Shown here one piece after another: positions 9,000-19,914 of a DNA stretch of 64,000 bases (position 1 is its first letter; every line of letters begins with the position of its first letter). The DNA is from Boletus sp. NGJ (lineage: Eukaryota > Basidiomycota > Agaricomycetes > Boletales > Boletaceae). Under the pieces are notes generated by a model, which worked only from the letters and a program-made list of their open reading frames with translations, made no database searches and was not told where the DNA came from. The stretch lies in contig JAGTXK010000219.1 in assembly GCA_019096195.1 (NCBI GenBank), forward strand, positions 930,001 to 994,000, given 5' to 3'. A program made the position numbers and the translations under genes.

Positions 9000-11080
9000 C
9001 TATAGCATCTGCATGACCTCTGTCACAGTTGGCCGGGTCTCTGCGTCATTCCAGCACCTTTGCATGACTTCCCAAAGATGATCATCGAGTCCTCTCGCAA
9101 TGGTAGCGACATCACAAGGTCTGGGGGGCTTTTCGCTTGCAGCCACCTTGATGATGACTTGTGTGGTATGTCTGACGGTTGCCCAAGGCATCGCGTGCGT
9201 CATTAACTGCTCAGAGGTCAATAGGAGCTTGACTCGACACCAGGAAACCGATCTACCTCTAACATCGTCATTCCGAATGCATAAACGTCAGCGGCGGTGG
9301 TGAGCCTGCCCTTGTCAAAGCATAGCTCAGGTGCCAACCACCTCTGTGAGTTCGAGACTCTAAAACCAAAACCAAACATTGGCATGTTGAAATTTTTAAT
9401 CTCGCAAGACCATGCTCACCCAGCAGACTGGGTGAAGGGTACGCCAGTTATATCTTCTACAACCTGATACAGGTGTATTAGGACGGGATTCAGATTATCA
9501 TGATGCCTGCAGCGTACTCTCGAGAAACCAAAGTCTGCAAGAAGTGGGTTGCCAGCGGCATTAATGATGATATTAGCCTTTCAAAGCACATGTTAATTTT
9601 GAATATGCGCGAGAAGGCCGACACTCACCCCTTTCAAATCTCCGTGAACAACGAGTGGGTTCATGGTGTGGAGGACATGGATACCTGCACTGATACCTCG
9701 AATCTGTGGAATTACCCGCTAAACCAATTCGATAGTGATTTAACCGTCAAGACTGACCAATGCAAGGTGGTCGACGTCCGGGAAAAGGGCGACATATTTG
9801 TCAGCCGTTCCATTCGGGTGCCAAGGGCTGACGACGTAACTATCGCAGACGTCAGGTGAGTTTGCTCATACGACAGAAAAGACGCACGGGAAAGGCCCAT
9901 CATCCTGGCAAAACCCATAGAGGGGGAGAATGTGGCGTCCTTGATCGTTTTCCCATACTTTGTTCCAGATATCGACTTCGCGTCTAAATCGCTGGCAAAA
10001 TGTTTATGCAAGTACATGGACCAGCACTTATGAAGGCATACGTGTAGACTCTTGGGAGTAGAATGAACGGCACGCAAGATCTTGATGGCGACCTTTTCCT
10101 CATTTAGGTATAATCCCTCCCAGATATCCATGGAACCTGTCCCACTGACGGGGTATTGGCCAAGTCGACGTACCTCCCCTCGTTGTAATTGCATATTAGC
10201 AAGAAGTTTTCCGGTAGACTTTTGTATTCGATACAAGTTGGTACCGAGTCCCTGGGTATCATGACCTGGAATGGTTGAGAGATTCTGCAAACGGATCAAT
10301 GTCTTGGGGCGGAACTAAGAACCAACGGACACGGTTTACGTACCTGTTGCATCAGAGCCATTATGGCCTTTATGTCAGTGCCTTGTTGATGCTGGGTCAT
10401 CGCAATGATCGATTGGGTATTCTTGATATCAGAGAGATAGTGTATAATTTCGGCTTGGTCGCGTTCGTTGTTTGCCTTGAAGTCTGACTGCCAAGTCGCA
10501 GTGTCTAATGCTGCAGTGAGCTTAAGCGAGGGATCAGCCAAAGAGTATGAGGAATATGATATTTTGGACACACTTGGAGTTTCGTCAAACCGTCGTTGAT
10601 CTCCAAGTGACAGTCTTGGATCACAGTCGCCAGATCGACTTGCTTGATGAAAAGCTCGAATGAGCCTTTTGAGCACCATTTGTCTAGACGTTTGATAATG
10701 CTGCGGAGTGTGCTGGGAGCTTGCGATCAGAGTCGACGGATGTGCGGGGTGCATGAAGAAGAGACCTCTGAACACCAGCGATCAATCTCTGCTGTTCTGG
10801 CGGGGGGGCACCATCGCCGTTCTGTCGAACGACGACCAAGAAGCTGATACAGCGATCCTGAAGCTGCTTCAAGGCGTTCCTAGTGATCGGTAAGAGGTTG
10901 CGAGTAGAGCCGAGGGAGAATGAGATACTTGTTGGCGTGGGCCTGCCTGATCATGGTGATGAGGGTATTGAGAAAGCCGATGGCGGGAGCGAGCCAAGGG
11001 ACTGGGGCAAACTGGGCGGACACCTGGGCGGAGTCGAGGAAGAGAGCAGCGGCATATGGGAGTGTGGAGAGGACGGACAT
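9000..11080 (-). CDS. MLKL-like helical-bundle domain fused to TKL-type protein kinase
   Basis: The N-terminus (ATG at 11080) has a hydrophobic helix [24 protein letters not shown]; a 49-bp intron (10880-10928) then joins HANK to [21 protein letters not shown]. After another intron come [21 protein letters not shown] and [13 protein letters not shown]. This pattern is that of the four-helix MLKL N-terminal-type domain found in many Agaricomycete proteins. The kinase domain follows: [13 protein letters not shown] (Gly loop), VAIKI (Lys), [13 protein letters not shown] (catalytic loop with HGD in place of HRD), LADFGFSRV (DFG), RWLAPELCF (APE) and [11 protein letters not shown], ending [11 protein letters not shown]. 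All catalytic residues seem present, so it is probably active. Exact middle exons are not fixed. A role in regulated cell death or non-self response is inferred from architecture only. Confidence 0.8.
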
Positions 11081-11163
11081 GAATGATCAAGAGAGAGACA
11101 TGATGAGCGGGATGGGGTACTTTATGGGACCACAGCGCACAGGATGGCGTAGCGCACGTGACG
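11081..11163. promoter_or_regulatory. 83-bp divergent spacer
   Basis: The ATGs of the helical-bundle kinase (-) and the SWSAP1-like gene (+) are only 83 bp apart, so the 5' UTRs and promoter elements must overlap. A CACGTGAC (E-box-like CACGTG) sits at the right edge, about 11156-11163. No TATA box was seen. Confidence 0.5.
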
Positions 11164-12018
11164 ATGCGTCTCTTGCCCGAACCAGCACCGTCTCTGCCGA
11201 GATTCAAGTCACTCCTCGTGCATGGTCCTTATCCCCCCTCCGCACCCGTCCATCTCACTCTCTCCGTCCCACCACCACATCACGCCCTGCTCTTCACCCC
11301 ATCCCGCCCCTCCTTCTTGCAAGCTCTCCACGCTCACAACGATCAATGGCTCAACGCACACGCCGCAACTGGCACAGCGGCAACCATGAGCTCGAGGGTC
11401 ACCGTCTTGTTGGCCGCTTGATTTCATTAGTATGCTCCGTCCGAGTGACCCTTCCTCCGCAGCTATCCCCCTAGCCCCAAACACCTCGTAGCGCTCCTTG
11501 CCATGCTCCGCACACACGATGTTTCCTCCCCATCTGTCCCGGTTGCTCCGAAAGTGACCCTCGAGCGTGCACCCACTCTGCTTGTACTCCACGAACCTTC
11601 TACATATTTCCTGTCCGAGCAAGAAGAGTAAGTCGACGCCTTCGCCACCCTAGTGACCATCGCTCAGCCCATCGAAATACTCACACAAGACACACGGTGT
11701 CTTCCTATCTCCTGTTGATCACTCATGCACTTTCAATCGTCGAGTGTCTGTCGTCGCAGTCTTTGATGTATGTCATCTCTCCTTCCTAGAGGTTGTACCC
11801 ACACACGCAGCTCGTCACCCGCGAGTCTCGTGGTTTTCGATACTCGACTAGATTACCTCAAGCTCCCCGTGCTTCGGGCACCGTCCAGGAGTGCTTTCGA
11901 CCAACATGATGACCCCGAGGATGTTCCCAGACCAGAGTTTGTGCTCTTTTTCGCTGAAAAGTACTTCGAACTGTCGGGCACATTCCAATGTCAGTTGGAC
12001 TTTGGATCCGTTCCATAA
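11164..12018 (+). CDS. Hypothetical protein, possibly SWSAP1/Rad51-paralog-like
   Basis: Four exons (11164-11408, 11463-11627, 11690-11767, 11811-12018) join in phase to 231 residues; the upstream in-frame GTG is ignored in favour of the ATG. The layout resembles SWSAP1, a diverged RecA-like partner in homologous recombination: a first hydrophobic strand SLLVHGPYPPS where Walker A would be (no GKT present), then VTVFYPPSPKHLVALLAMLRTH, compared with the human YPPSTRELFRLL segment, a Walker-B-like strand TLLVLHEPSTYFL, helix SSYLLLITHALSIVE and strand ASLVVFDTRLDY. The match is by eye and weak overall. If correct, the Walker A lysine is lost. The last residues after TFQCQ could differ if one more intron exists. 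Confidence 0.55.
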
Positions 12019-12597
12019 CTTCCTGGCTCAGCCCCGCGTTCCAGTGCACGGACAAACTGAGTCGGACTCCCAAGCATATGCTTTTGTCTTGCATCGTATC
12101 GGAGAGGAGTTGGTTGAGGAGAAATTCTGAGAGACTGTTAGTCGTGTTGTTGATCGATGTTTGTATTTCGTCGAATGCGAATGGACTTAGCAGCTTGCTG
12201 TCATCTCGTCCATACCATGTCATCCGAATCCGCCGTCGGTGTATCAGGATTCTTCTCCTTTGTTCTGGAGCCAGGTTCTTCCTTACATCCCTCATTTTTG
12301 CTGGCAGTCGACTGCGCCTTTGCTGTTCTCTTTTTGGTCTTCGTCTGGTCGGCATACCTCACGAATGGCAATGTCCACTTCTTTATCCTGATGGTGATCG
12401 AGATTGCTCTATGGACAAGCGTGAAATGGTACATTTGCGATTTCTCTTTGTGACGCTGGTGCTTAGGGTGCTGCAGGTTCGTGCGAGAGTTAAGAAGGCT
12501 GCCCCTCTCCTCAGACGAGGTCGCTCAGAAAAAAGACCAATGACAACTAGATTCGAAATGTGCGATCAAGACTTTTCATTTTTTAAGTACAAGTCAT

Positions 12598-13482
12598 TCA
12601 CCGGCGTGCTCCGTCGCTGCCTTCGTACCAACGCTTTGTTCGTCTGGCGCTTTCTTGTGCCAATAAGAATACTGCGAACACGTCAGCACTATGGAGTATA
12701 AGTTGAAAAATTCGCCCTCACGCTCTCTCTCCGTCCCGTCCAAGCCTTCTCTAAACGATTGTGTCACGTCATTGCTAGCCCCTCCACCTCCTGCAGGACC
12801 CAGGGCTGCAAAGTGCTGCGCTTGGTCGATCACTTCTGTGAGACGCCCGCGGAACGTCTAATTGGAGGCCACCGTCCGAGCCAAGAGCTATCCCCACACA
12901 CAATGGCTACATACCTGCGTCAGAACTGTCCCCAGTTCAAGGCCCTGATCTTCTGATAATCTAGAGATCGAAATTAACATGTGTCCGACATCCGCTATAG
13001 TTCACTCACATCTCCATAACCATCTTCCCAAAGCCATACCATAGCCCACCCGCTCCGACGAGAGAGGAGAGCTTGACACTACGAGGCTCTGCTCTGAGCG
13101 CATTCCTAACTCTTGTTCCAAAGGCTGCCGGTGTGGCCATATCAGCCCAGTCGCTGTCAGGGTCATGGGGTGAATGAATGACTAGGTATAGGTAGACCCC
13201 ACGAATAGAGAAAGATGTACGCCAACCACATCGGGAGTGGGACTTTTGTCAAAGCCTTGATCTGTTGGAGCCCCTCGCTGAGCGTGATGATACCTGGGTG
13301 ATTGATGAGAGCATACGTCCTTATCAGAACCTCCGCCAAGATGCCCCATCCCGGGTACATCTATCTTGAAGGTACATTGTAGTTTCTACAAGATCATGTG
13401 TAGCAACAGTCAACCTGGGCGAAAAAGCACCTGCCTGATTTTCTGCGAGGATCGCGTCGATTGAGAAATAATCGTAATCCAT
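12598..13482 (-). CDS. PSF3: GINS complex subunit Psf3
   Basis: Psf3 belongs to GINS, which with Cdc45 activates the MCM helicase at replication forks. The protein starts MDYDYFSIDAILAENQ (13435-13482), continues KLQCTFKIDVPGMGHLGGGSDKD (13317-13385), ALTKVPLPMWLAYI, DSDWADMATPAAFGTRVRNALRAEPRSVKLSSL, then TFRGRL.EVIDQAQHFAALGPA and ends FLLAQESARRTKRWYEG. These are the family blocks in order. The first intron (13386-13434, 49 bp) starts with GC, not GT: the phase-0 join after CAG is forced by the protein. The promoter has two ACGCGT boxes. Inner introns near 12700 and 12950 are approximate. Confidence 0.92.
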
Positions 13483-13570
13483 GGCAAAGGCAGTGTGGTA
13501 GTAGGGAGGGCACGCGTCTTACCCTGACGCGTCAGTGGCGTGAAACTTTGCGAGCTTCACAGTCAACCAC
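13483..13570. promoter_or_regulatory. Divergent promoter with two MCB (ACGCGT) boxes
   Basis: The 88-bp spacer between PSF3 (-) and the small mitochondrial gene (+) carries ACGCGT at 13512-13517 and 13527-13532, 15 bp apart. They lie 30-50 bp from the PSF3 ATG. Paired MCBs are the usual sites of MBF, which drives replication genes at G1/S in fungi, so the assignment to PSF3 is natural. Confidence 0.6.
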
Positions 13571-14111
13571 ATGAACGCGATTAGACACTTAATACTGCTC
13601 GCACGACGGCCAGCACGGCCAGTATCACACCTCGCACTTCGGTGCCAACGCTCATTTTCATTTACACCTCAAGTACATGCAAGAATAAAAAGGCCGTCAG
13701 AGCTCGGCTCCAGCCTGGGCAGCTTCGAAGAGGTGGCAAACCTTCCCGCCATTCGAAAACTATTGAGTAATCCAGAAGCCGTGAAAGCGCTGGGAGAGAT
13801 CCAGCAGCTTATGCAAGAGAAAGGTATACATACTTGGTGTCGTCCCCCTGCTATATTGACTACGGGTATTCATGCAGGAGTTGACCCATCTACCGGCCCA
13901 ACGACTATGCAGTTGTTCCAACTCTTGTCCAGTGCGGAATTTCGCAAGGCAGGTAAGAAACTCAAGGAGGAACTCGAGAAAGCTGGTGTTGATCTGGCAG
14001 ACCAAGTAAGTTGAAGGGACGTGGTAGGCGAGGTTGGGAATTTTCACCCTCTATTTGTAGGAACTCTTGAGTGCGTGGAGGAATCTGCAGAGGAAGACGG
14101 GTGGTAATTAA
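13571..14111 (+). CDS. Small mitochondrial protein of unknown function
   Basis: Three exons (13571-13823, 13878-14005, 14061-14111) give 143 residues, all joins in phase. The N-terminus MNAIRHLILLARRPARPVSHLALRCQRSFSF is Arg-rich, amphipathic and lacks acidic residues, a good mitochondrial presequence. The mature part has helices LPAIRKLLSNPEAVKALGEIQQLMQEKG and TMQLFQLLSSAEFRKAGKKLKEELEKAGVDL and ends SAWRNLQRKTGGN. No family was recognised. It is divergent from PSF3 over 88 bp. Confidence 0.75.
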
Positions 14112-14309
14112 CCTCTGACCGAGGAGGCTAACGAGGCTGCTTGTTGGGTACTACCCGGGGTTGGATGTCACGTCGCTTTACAATTAATATTGACTTGGCT
14201 ACCCTTTAAACTTGAGCCTGGGTCGTCGTGAATCTAATTCACTCTGCGATGTGACCATCTATTAAGATACCTAATAACGAGGTTCCCTAACCAACGTTGG
14301 TCCCGCGTC

Positions 14310-16470
14310 ATGGACACACAGCCATCATCGTCTTCGCCAGCCGAGGCGCCTGAACGTCCCCTTCCTGCTACACACTTCTATTCGGTCGAATATCCAGGTT
14401 ACGTGCAGCATTATTCTGTCCCCTTGGCAGTCCGCAACCTAGGTGGTACATCCAAGCTCGAGAGTGCGTTTAAGCGCACTGCCGCGAGGAGCGAAACTCT
14501 GTTGGAGCTAAATCTCCGCTACGGCAACCCTTATGTACATCCAATACCAGGAGATGTCGTCGGGACAAGCAATATCTTGATCAAGGTCACGAAAAGAAAG
14601 CGCCGGGAGGTTGACGATGATGGTGTCATTGGAGATTACATTGCAGAACCATTAGGTGCCATTTTTAAGACCGCTCGATTTCGCAGTAAGTCTGGCTATT
14701 GTAGTTGTTGTTATGACGGATATTCACAGTGAGGGTAGCCATGGCAGATTATCAGTTTCAGCCCGAGATGTTGGACCCCGTCGCGCGGTTGCGGCTAGCG
14801 ATGGACAGGATGGACGGTAAGCTGAGATAGGATCACCACAGAAATTGCGTTGATGAGTCAAACTATTGGTTGGTAGTCGATGCAATTCGGCAGTACACCA
14901 TCCCCGAAGAACAGGAAGACTATGTTCTCTCTTCTCCGACAGGGAGCGATCCCAACATCGATCCCGGCCTTGCGAAGCATGGCGGACTATCAGTTGCACG
15001 GAGTAATTTAAGGCTCTTTCCACCGCCGATATTCAGTCGTCAAGGAATTCCTCAGAACTACAAGTAAGTCGCTCGAATCTTTCCCCACAGCATGGGCTTG
15101 ACGGTAGGTAGCTTCAAGCCAAACCCTGCCTCAATGGTCGCTACTGTCGTCAACGAAGAAACTGGTGAGGAACGTAAGCGGCTCATCAACAAGGGTCGTT
15201 GGAAGGGATATGGCCCCGCAACGGTCACCTTTGGGGAACTCATTGTTGGTAGCGTTCTTGGATTGTTTGGTTTCCATCTTACACTCCTTAGATCCCGGAA
15301 AATCCAATCCCCGCCGTGAAACAGGCCCGAAATCAAGTAAAACCGGAACTCCTGGAACGCGTGACGCAGGTCGTATAAACCCGTCGCATTCTTCTGACAT
15401 CATAGCTAATACGTCTATTAGTTGGTACGAGATCGTCCGATCTGGACACGCGCTGCCCTGTACAATCAATTCAGTCCCGCGGAGGTTAGAGAGATACACA
15501 AGTGAGGTGTCTTTCTTTACTTCATCTGTCGTCTTACGTTTTACAGTTCCAAAGTTTTACTTCCTCTTGTTTGCTATACATTCCAGGATGGACCTTGGCG
15601 GGATACTCTTATCCGTCTCAAATATGACCCGAGAAAGAAACCAGAGGCCCGGTTGTAAGCACTCATCGAGGAGTTGCATCGTTGAACTACCTCACAAATC
15701 CCACAGCTATCAGCGTATCTATTTCCGTAATGCGAATCATCCAATGTCAAGGGTCTCCATCGTCTCCCGGCGACAGGAAGGGAGGTCAGCGGCCACATAC
15801 ATCACCAGGTCCGTCGAACAAGAGGAGACGGTGGATGTTGAGCGGCGGTGACTAACATTTTCCTCGCGCCTGGGCAATATAATGGTATAACGTTGTCTTT
15901 TTTTTTTTTCCCAGCAAGTCACACATATTCGATGGTGTTACACTCACCAAGGAAACGGCAGCTTTCCAGCTCTGTGACATATATGACCCCATGTTGAAAG
16001 CTATGATTGAAAGTGAGGAAGACTTGCGTGAAACATGCGATGTAGGTATTCCAATATCTGCTGCCACGTTCCCACCTCATCTACTTCAGGAACGAGATGG
16101 GTGGTATAGCGCACATGCGTTCGAGAGGGTCAAAATCGTCCTCCGTCACAAGTTCTTTTCACTACTCCAGGGTTACGTCGCCACTCAGGAGGAGTGTGAG
16201 GTTTTACTTGAGGAAGGCGGGACGGGGAAGAAAACCCAAACCACGCGAGTCAAGAAGCTCAAATATGGCAAACACAACATGGCCAAGGGAGCGCTTCGAC
16301 CAGAAGATGCAGCAGTGTGTTTCACAGAATCGTTCTCCGTACCGGACATTCATCTCCATCTTTAGGCTGCGAGATTGCAAGCCGCTCTTGAACGTCATGC
16401 AAAGAACCTACAGGCGAATCGGAGGGAGAAACTAGGGGATCATTCGCTTACACCGGAATCCCGTTCATAA
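14310..16470 (+). CDS. TFC1: TFIIIC subunit (Tfc1/Sfc1/GTF3C5 family)
   Basis: This subunit of RNA polymerase III factor TFIIIC binds the A-box of tRNA genes. The start MDTQPSSSSPAEAPERPLPATHFYSVEYPGYVQHY carries the family's YPGYV motif, then LGGTSKLESAF, LLELNLRYGNPYVHPIPGD. Later exons give FPPPIFSRQGIPQNY, SFKPNPASMVATVVNE, KGYGPATVTFGE, GPWRDTLIRLKYDPRKKPEARF, YQRIYFRNA and an acidic/His segment. The last exon ends LQAALERHAKNLQANRREKLGD with stop at 16468-16470. At least seven introns; one near 15890-15912 has a long T run before its acceptor. Inner exon limits are approximate but identity is secure. Confidence 0.85.
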
Positions 16471-16571
16471 CGAGGAGATATTGGACCTGAGTCATACCGC
16501 ATAGTTACGATATGTGATACATGTGTCGGGGATCTATGCGCCTGCGATCAGGGGGGAGGAAAGCAATGAGA

Positions 16572-16969
16572 TCATAATGAATCCTCATTTTGCTCTGCGC
16601 GTGCTTTTTTCTGCCAAGAGGTAAGATAAAGGCGACGATTCATGAAAAGATCAAGCGTACAGATCCAACGAGTGCATAGAGAGAATTCTTGCGGAACTAC
16701 ATGATACGATGAGGGTCACGATTCCGGTTATCAAGCGGATCTAAACACACCTTGGGATCAACCTAAACAAGGCAAGTCTTAACAATGGAGAACACGTAGA
16801 CAGAAAGTACGAGTACACACCCCCCTCAACGAGCGTGTCCTGTTGGTCCGTGGCCTCTTGATACCATTACGGTGGGCCTTGCGATTTTGGTTGTGGTTAG
16901 TATGGCTGGTGATGGGTTAAGCCAGACTCTAAGTGATCGGGAAGGTACGCACTTCTTGGACTTGGCCAT
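16572..16969 (-). CDS. RPL29: 60S ribosomal protein eL29
   Basis: eL29 is a small, very basic large-subunit protein. Five exons were placed: 16953-16969, 16821-16905, 16751-16762, 16661-16696 and 16572-16610. They join in phase to 62 residues beginning MAKSKNHTNHNQNRKAHRNG, continuing IKRPRTNRTRSLRGVDPKFRKN and ending KKARAEQNEDSL. The family core MAKSKNHT.HNQ..KAHRNGIK is unmistakable. Exon 3 is only 12 nt and codes VDPK; exon 1 is 17 coding nt. Four introns of 47-58 bp in a 62-codon gene is a high density, though ribosomal genes of Agaricomycetes often have many. Confidence 0.93.
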
Positions 16970-17210
16970 CGCGTCGACTTGAAGACTCGGGGCCGTCCTC
17001 AGCGACGTCTGAACTGGTGTGGCTGAAAAACTATGCAGTCTAGGCACGGCATTTTCCGGCACTCAGTGTAGATGCTCACAGGGGTACAGTCGTCGGCCGA
17101 GCTTGGCAACTCGGCCGAGCCTGCTTGTCGGTTAAATAACACACTCGAGCAGCATTTGAAGCATTCTTTTACTTGTCGTCCACATCGCTGCCGAAATCTA
17201 CTACTATATC
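16970..17210. promoter_or_regulatory. Divergent promoter, RPL29 / LEU1
   Basis: A 241-bp spacer between divergent starts. It contains the near-direct repeat GTCGGCCGAGCTTGGCAACTC / CTCGGCCGAGCC around 17090-17121, an inverted GGCCGA/TCGGCC pair, and a TTAAATAA at about 17133, 78 bp before the LEU1 ATG. Which gene uses these elements is unknown. CCG-type triplets suit a zinc-cluster regulator such as Leu3, but the exact Leu3 site was not seen. Confidence 0.35.
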
Positions 17211-19914
17211 ATGCCAGCCTCCGTCACTGGACCTCGCACTCTGTACGATAAAATCTGGGACGACCATGTCGTGTGAGTCTTAGCCGCCCATTTTGATTGA
17301 CATTGAACTCGTTGGCCGTCAGCGATGCCATGGAGGATGGATTAGCCCTTATCTACATCGATCGGTGTGTGCATTGGCCTCACAAATAAACCTGCTGACG
17401 AGCTTGGCTCTTAGCCATCTTGTTCACGAAGTCACGAGCCCTCAGGCGTTCGAGGGATTGTACGTCCCCCATTTACTCATGTCACCTCCCTTGCTCATCG
17501 CGCGGATAGGCGGACAGCTGGGCGGAATGTTCGCCGGCCAGATTGCACCCTAGCAACTGTTGATCATAACATTCCGTGAGTGCCTTTGCACTGGCGTGCA
17601 GAAACCAGACCAGAATCCTCATTCGATCCAAGGACGATCTCCCGCAAAAACTACAAATCCGTCAATACGTTTGTAGCAGAACCCGATTCCCGCGCACAGT
17701 GTTTGGCCATCGAAGAACACGTGAAAGAATTTGGACTCACTTACTTCGGTCTGGCGGACCGACGTCAGGGTATGCAGATCTGTCCTTCTGCCAACCCCGT
17801 TGCTGAACCAATCACAGGGATTGTGCACGTCATCGGTCCCGAACAAGGTTTCACGGTGAATCGCCATCCCGTATTTTTGACACCCAGTACACAGTACTGA
17901 CTACTTACAGCTTCCGGGTATAACATGCGTCTGTGGTGATTCTCACACCTCCAGTATGTCCGTGATATTAGATCTTCGTAGTCATTCATCTTTCCTTTAC
18001 ACAGCCCATGGCGCGTTTGGCTCCTTGGCGTTCGGCATTGGAACATCCGAAGTCGAGCATGTCCTTGCTACTCAAACCTTGATGCAACGAAAGGGGAAGA
18101 ACATGCGTATCACTGTAGACGGTGAGCTCGCTGAAGGCGTGAACTCGAAGGACGTCATTCTGCATATCATCGGACTCATCGGGACAGCTGGAGGCACAGG
18201 CCATGTAATCGAATATGCCGGTTCTGTCTTCCGCGGCTTTAGCATGGAGGCTCGTATGAGCGTCTGCAACATGAGTATCGAAGCCGGTGCCCGAGCCGGT
18301 ATGGTTGCACCAGATGATGTTACCTTCGAGTACCTCCGCAATCGTCCCCTGGCTCCCAAGGGCGAAGCATGGAAACGTGCTGAAGCCTACTGGCGTACCC
18401 TCAAGACCGATGATGATGCAAAATTTGATGTCGAAGTAAAGATCAATGCAGCTGATATACCACCCACTGTAACGTGGGGCACATCCCCCCAAGATGTTGT
18501 CCCTATCACTGGTTCTGTTCCAGATCCTGCAACAATGACAGACCCCGCCAAGCGGGCTGCTGCGGAGCAGGCCTTGGCTTATATGGGTCTGCAACCAAAT
18601 ACTCGCATGGAAGACATCGCGTTGGACAAAGTCTTCATCGGTTCTTGCACCAACAGTCGTATCGAAGATCTTCGTTCTGCTGCTCGAGTTGTCTTGGCTG
18701 CCGGCCCCAACTCCAAGGTATCGCCGAACGTCCAAACTATGGTTGTTCCTGGCTCAGGGTTGGTTAGACAGCATGCAGAGGCAGAGGGACTAGATACCAT
18801 CTTCATGCGGGCTGGTTTTGACTGGCGAGAGGCTGGATGCTCTATGTGCTTAGGCATGAACCCGGATCAGTTAGCTCCCGGCGAGCGCTGCGCCAGTACA
18901 AGTAATCGAAACTTTGAAGGCCGTCAAGGGGCTGGAGGGCGGACTCACCTCGTCAGTCCTGCCATGGCAGCAGCAGCAGCTATTTCGGGCAAGCTTACTG
19001 ACGTTCGAAAATTGCTGGGATCAAGGGCCGAGAGTAATATTACCGAAGTGCCGACGCTGAAGCAATCGAGTCCATACGAGTTCTTGACAGACCCTGTATT
19101 CCCTCCTCCCGAGCCGGAACCTCTCACACACGCATCTGGCGCATCTCCCGTAGAGCTCCCCCCGTCTTCAGGCTCTGGGGTTCTGAAATTTGTCGTTGTT
19201 AAAGGGGTCGCAGCACCTCTGCACATGGCCAACGTCGACACTGATAAGATTATTCCCAAACAATTCCTCAAAACGCTGAAACGTACCGGTCTATCTAATG
19301 CGTTGTTCTACGCTATTCGCTTTGATCCCAAGACAGGGGAGAAGACGGACTTTGTCCTAAACCGTGCTCCATATGACCAGGCGAGCATCCTCGTCGTCAC
19401 TGAGCCGAACTTTGGCTGTGGTAGCTCTCGGGAGCACGCTGCATGGAGTCTGTGAGTCTTCCTGTCCGAGTCTGATCATCTGGCTCTCGGACTGACGATC
19501 ATGAATTGCAGGAACGACTTCGGAATTCGTTGCGTTATCGCTCCAAGCTTTGGCGAGATTTTCCGAAACAACGCCATGCAAAACGGTATGCTCCCCTTGC
19601 CGCTTTCTCAAGCGGAGTGCAAAGACCTTGCGGTGGACGCGGAGGCAGGTGTGGAGCTTGAGGTCGACCTCGAGAAACAGGAAGTGAGACGGGAGAATGG
19701 AAAGCCAGTGATCCGCTTCACGGTGGATCCCTTCCGACGCCACTGTTTGTTAAATGGCCTGGATGACATCGCGCTGACGCTGCGGAAAGAAGATGCCATC
19801 GCCACGTTTGAGCAGCGCAGGAGCGCAGTTTGGCCATGGCTGGATGGATTTGGATTTAAGGGGAACAAGATCCCAGTTGTCCCGATGAAGACGAACAAGA
19901 AGACGGAGTGGTGA
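17211..19914 (+). CDS. LEU1: 3-isopropylmalate dehydratase (fused LeuC-LeuD)
   Basis: Catalyses isomerisation of 2- to 3-isopropylmalate in leucine synthesis with a 4Fe-4S cluster. Starts [27 protein letters not shown]; early exons give [73 protein letters not shown]. The long exon 17956-19455 holds the LeuC core with cluster cysteines in FIGSCTNSR and [13 protein letters not shown], then [13 protein letters not shown], and passes into the LeuD domain ([25 protein letters not shown]). The last exon (from about 19513) has [18 protein letters not shown] and ends KTNKKTEW. The HNIP-TISRK join needs an AAG acceptor. At least seven introns, crowded in the 5' part. Complete as in other fungi. Confidence 0.95.

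Noticed and set aside
11988-12701. 237-codon plus-strand frame
   Set aside because: Arg/Leu/Cys-rich with no domain; it overlaps the PSF3 3' exon and a region where neither strand shows conserved sequence.
17986-18735. 249-codon minus-strand frame
   Set aside because: Fully antisense to the LeuC exon of LEU1, no family match.
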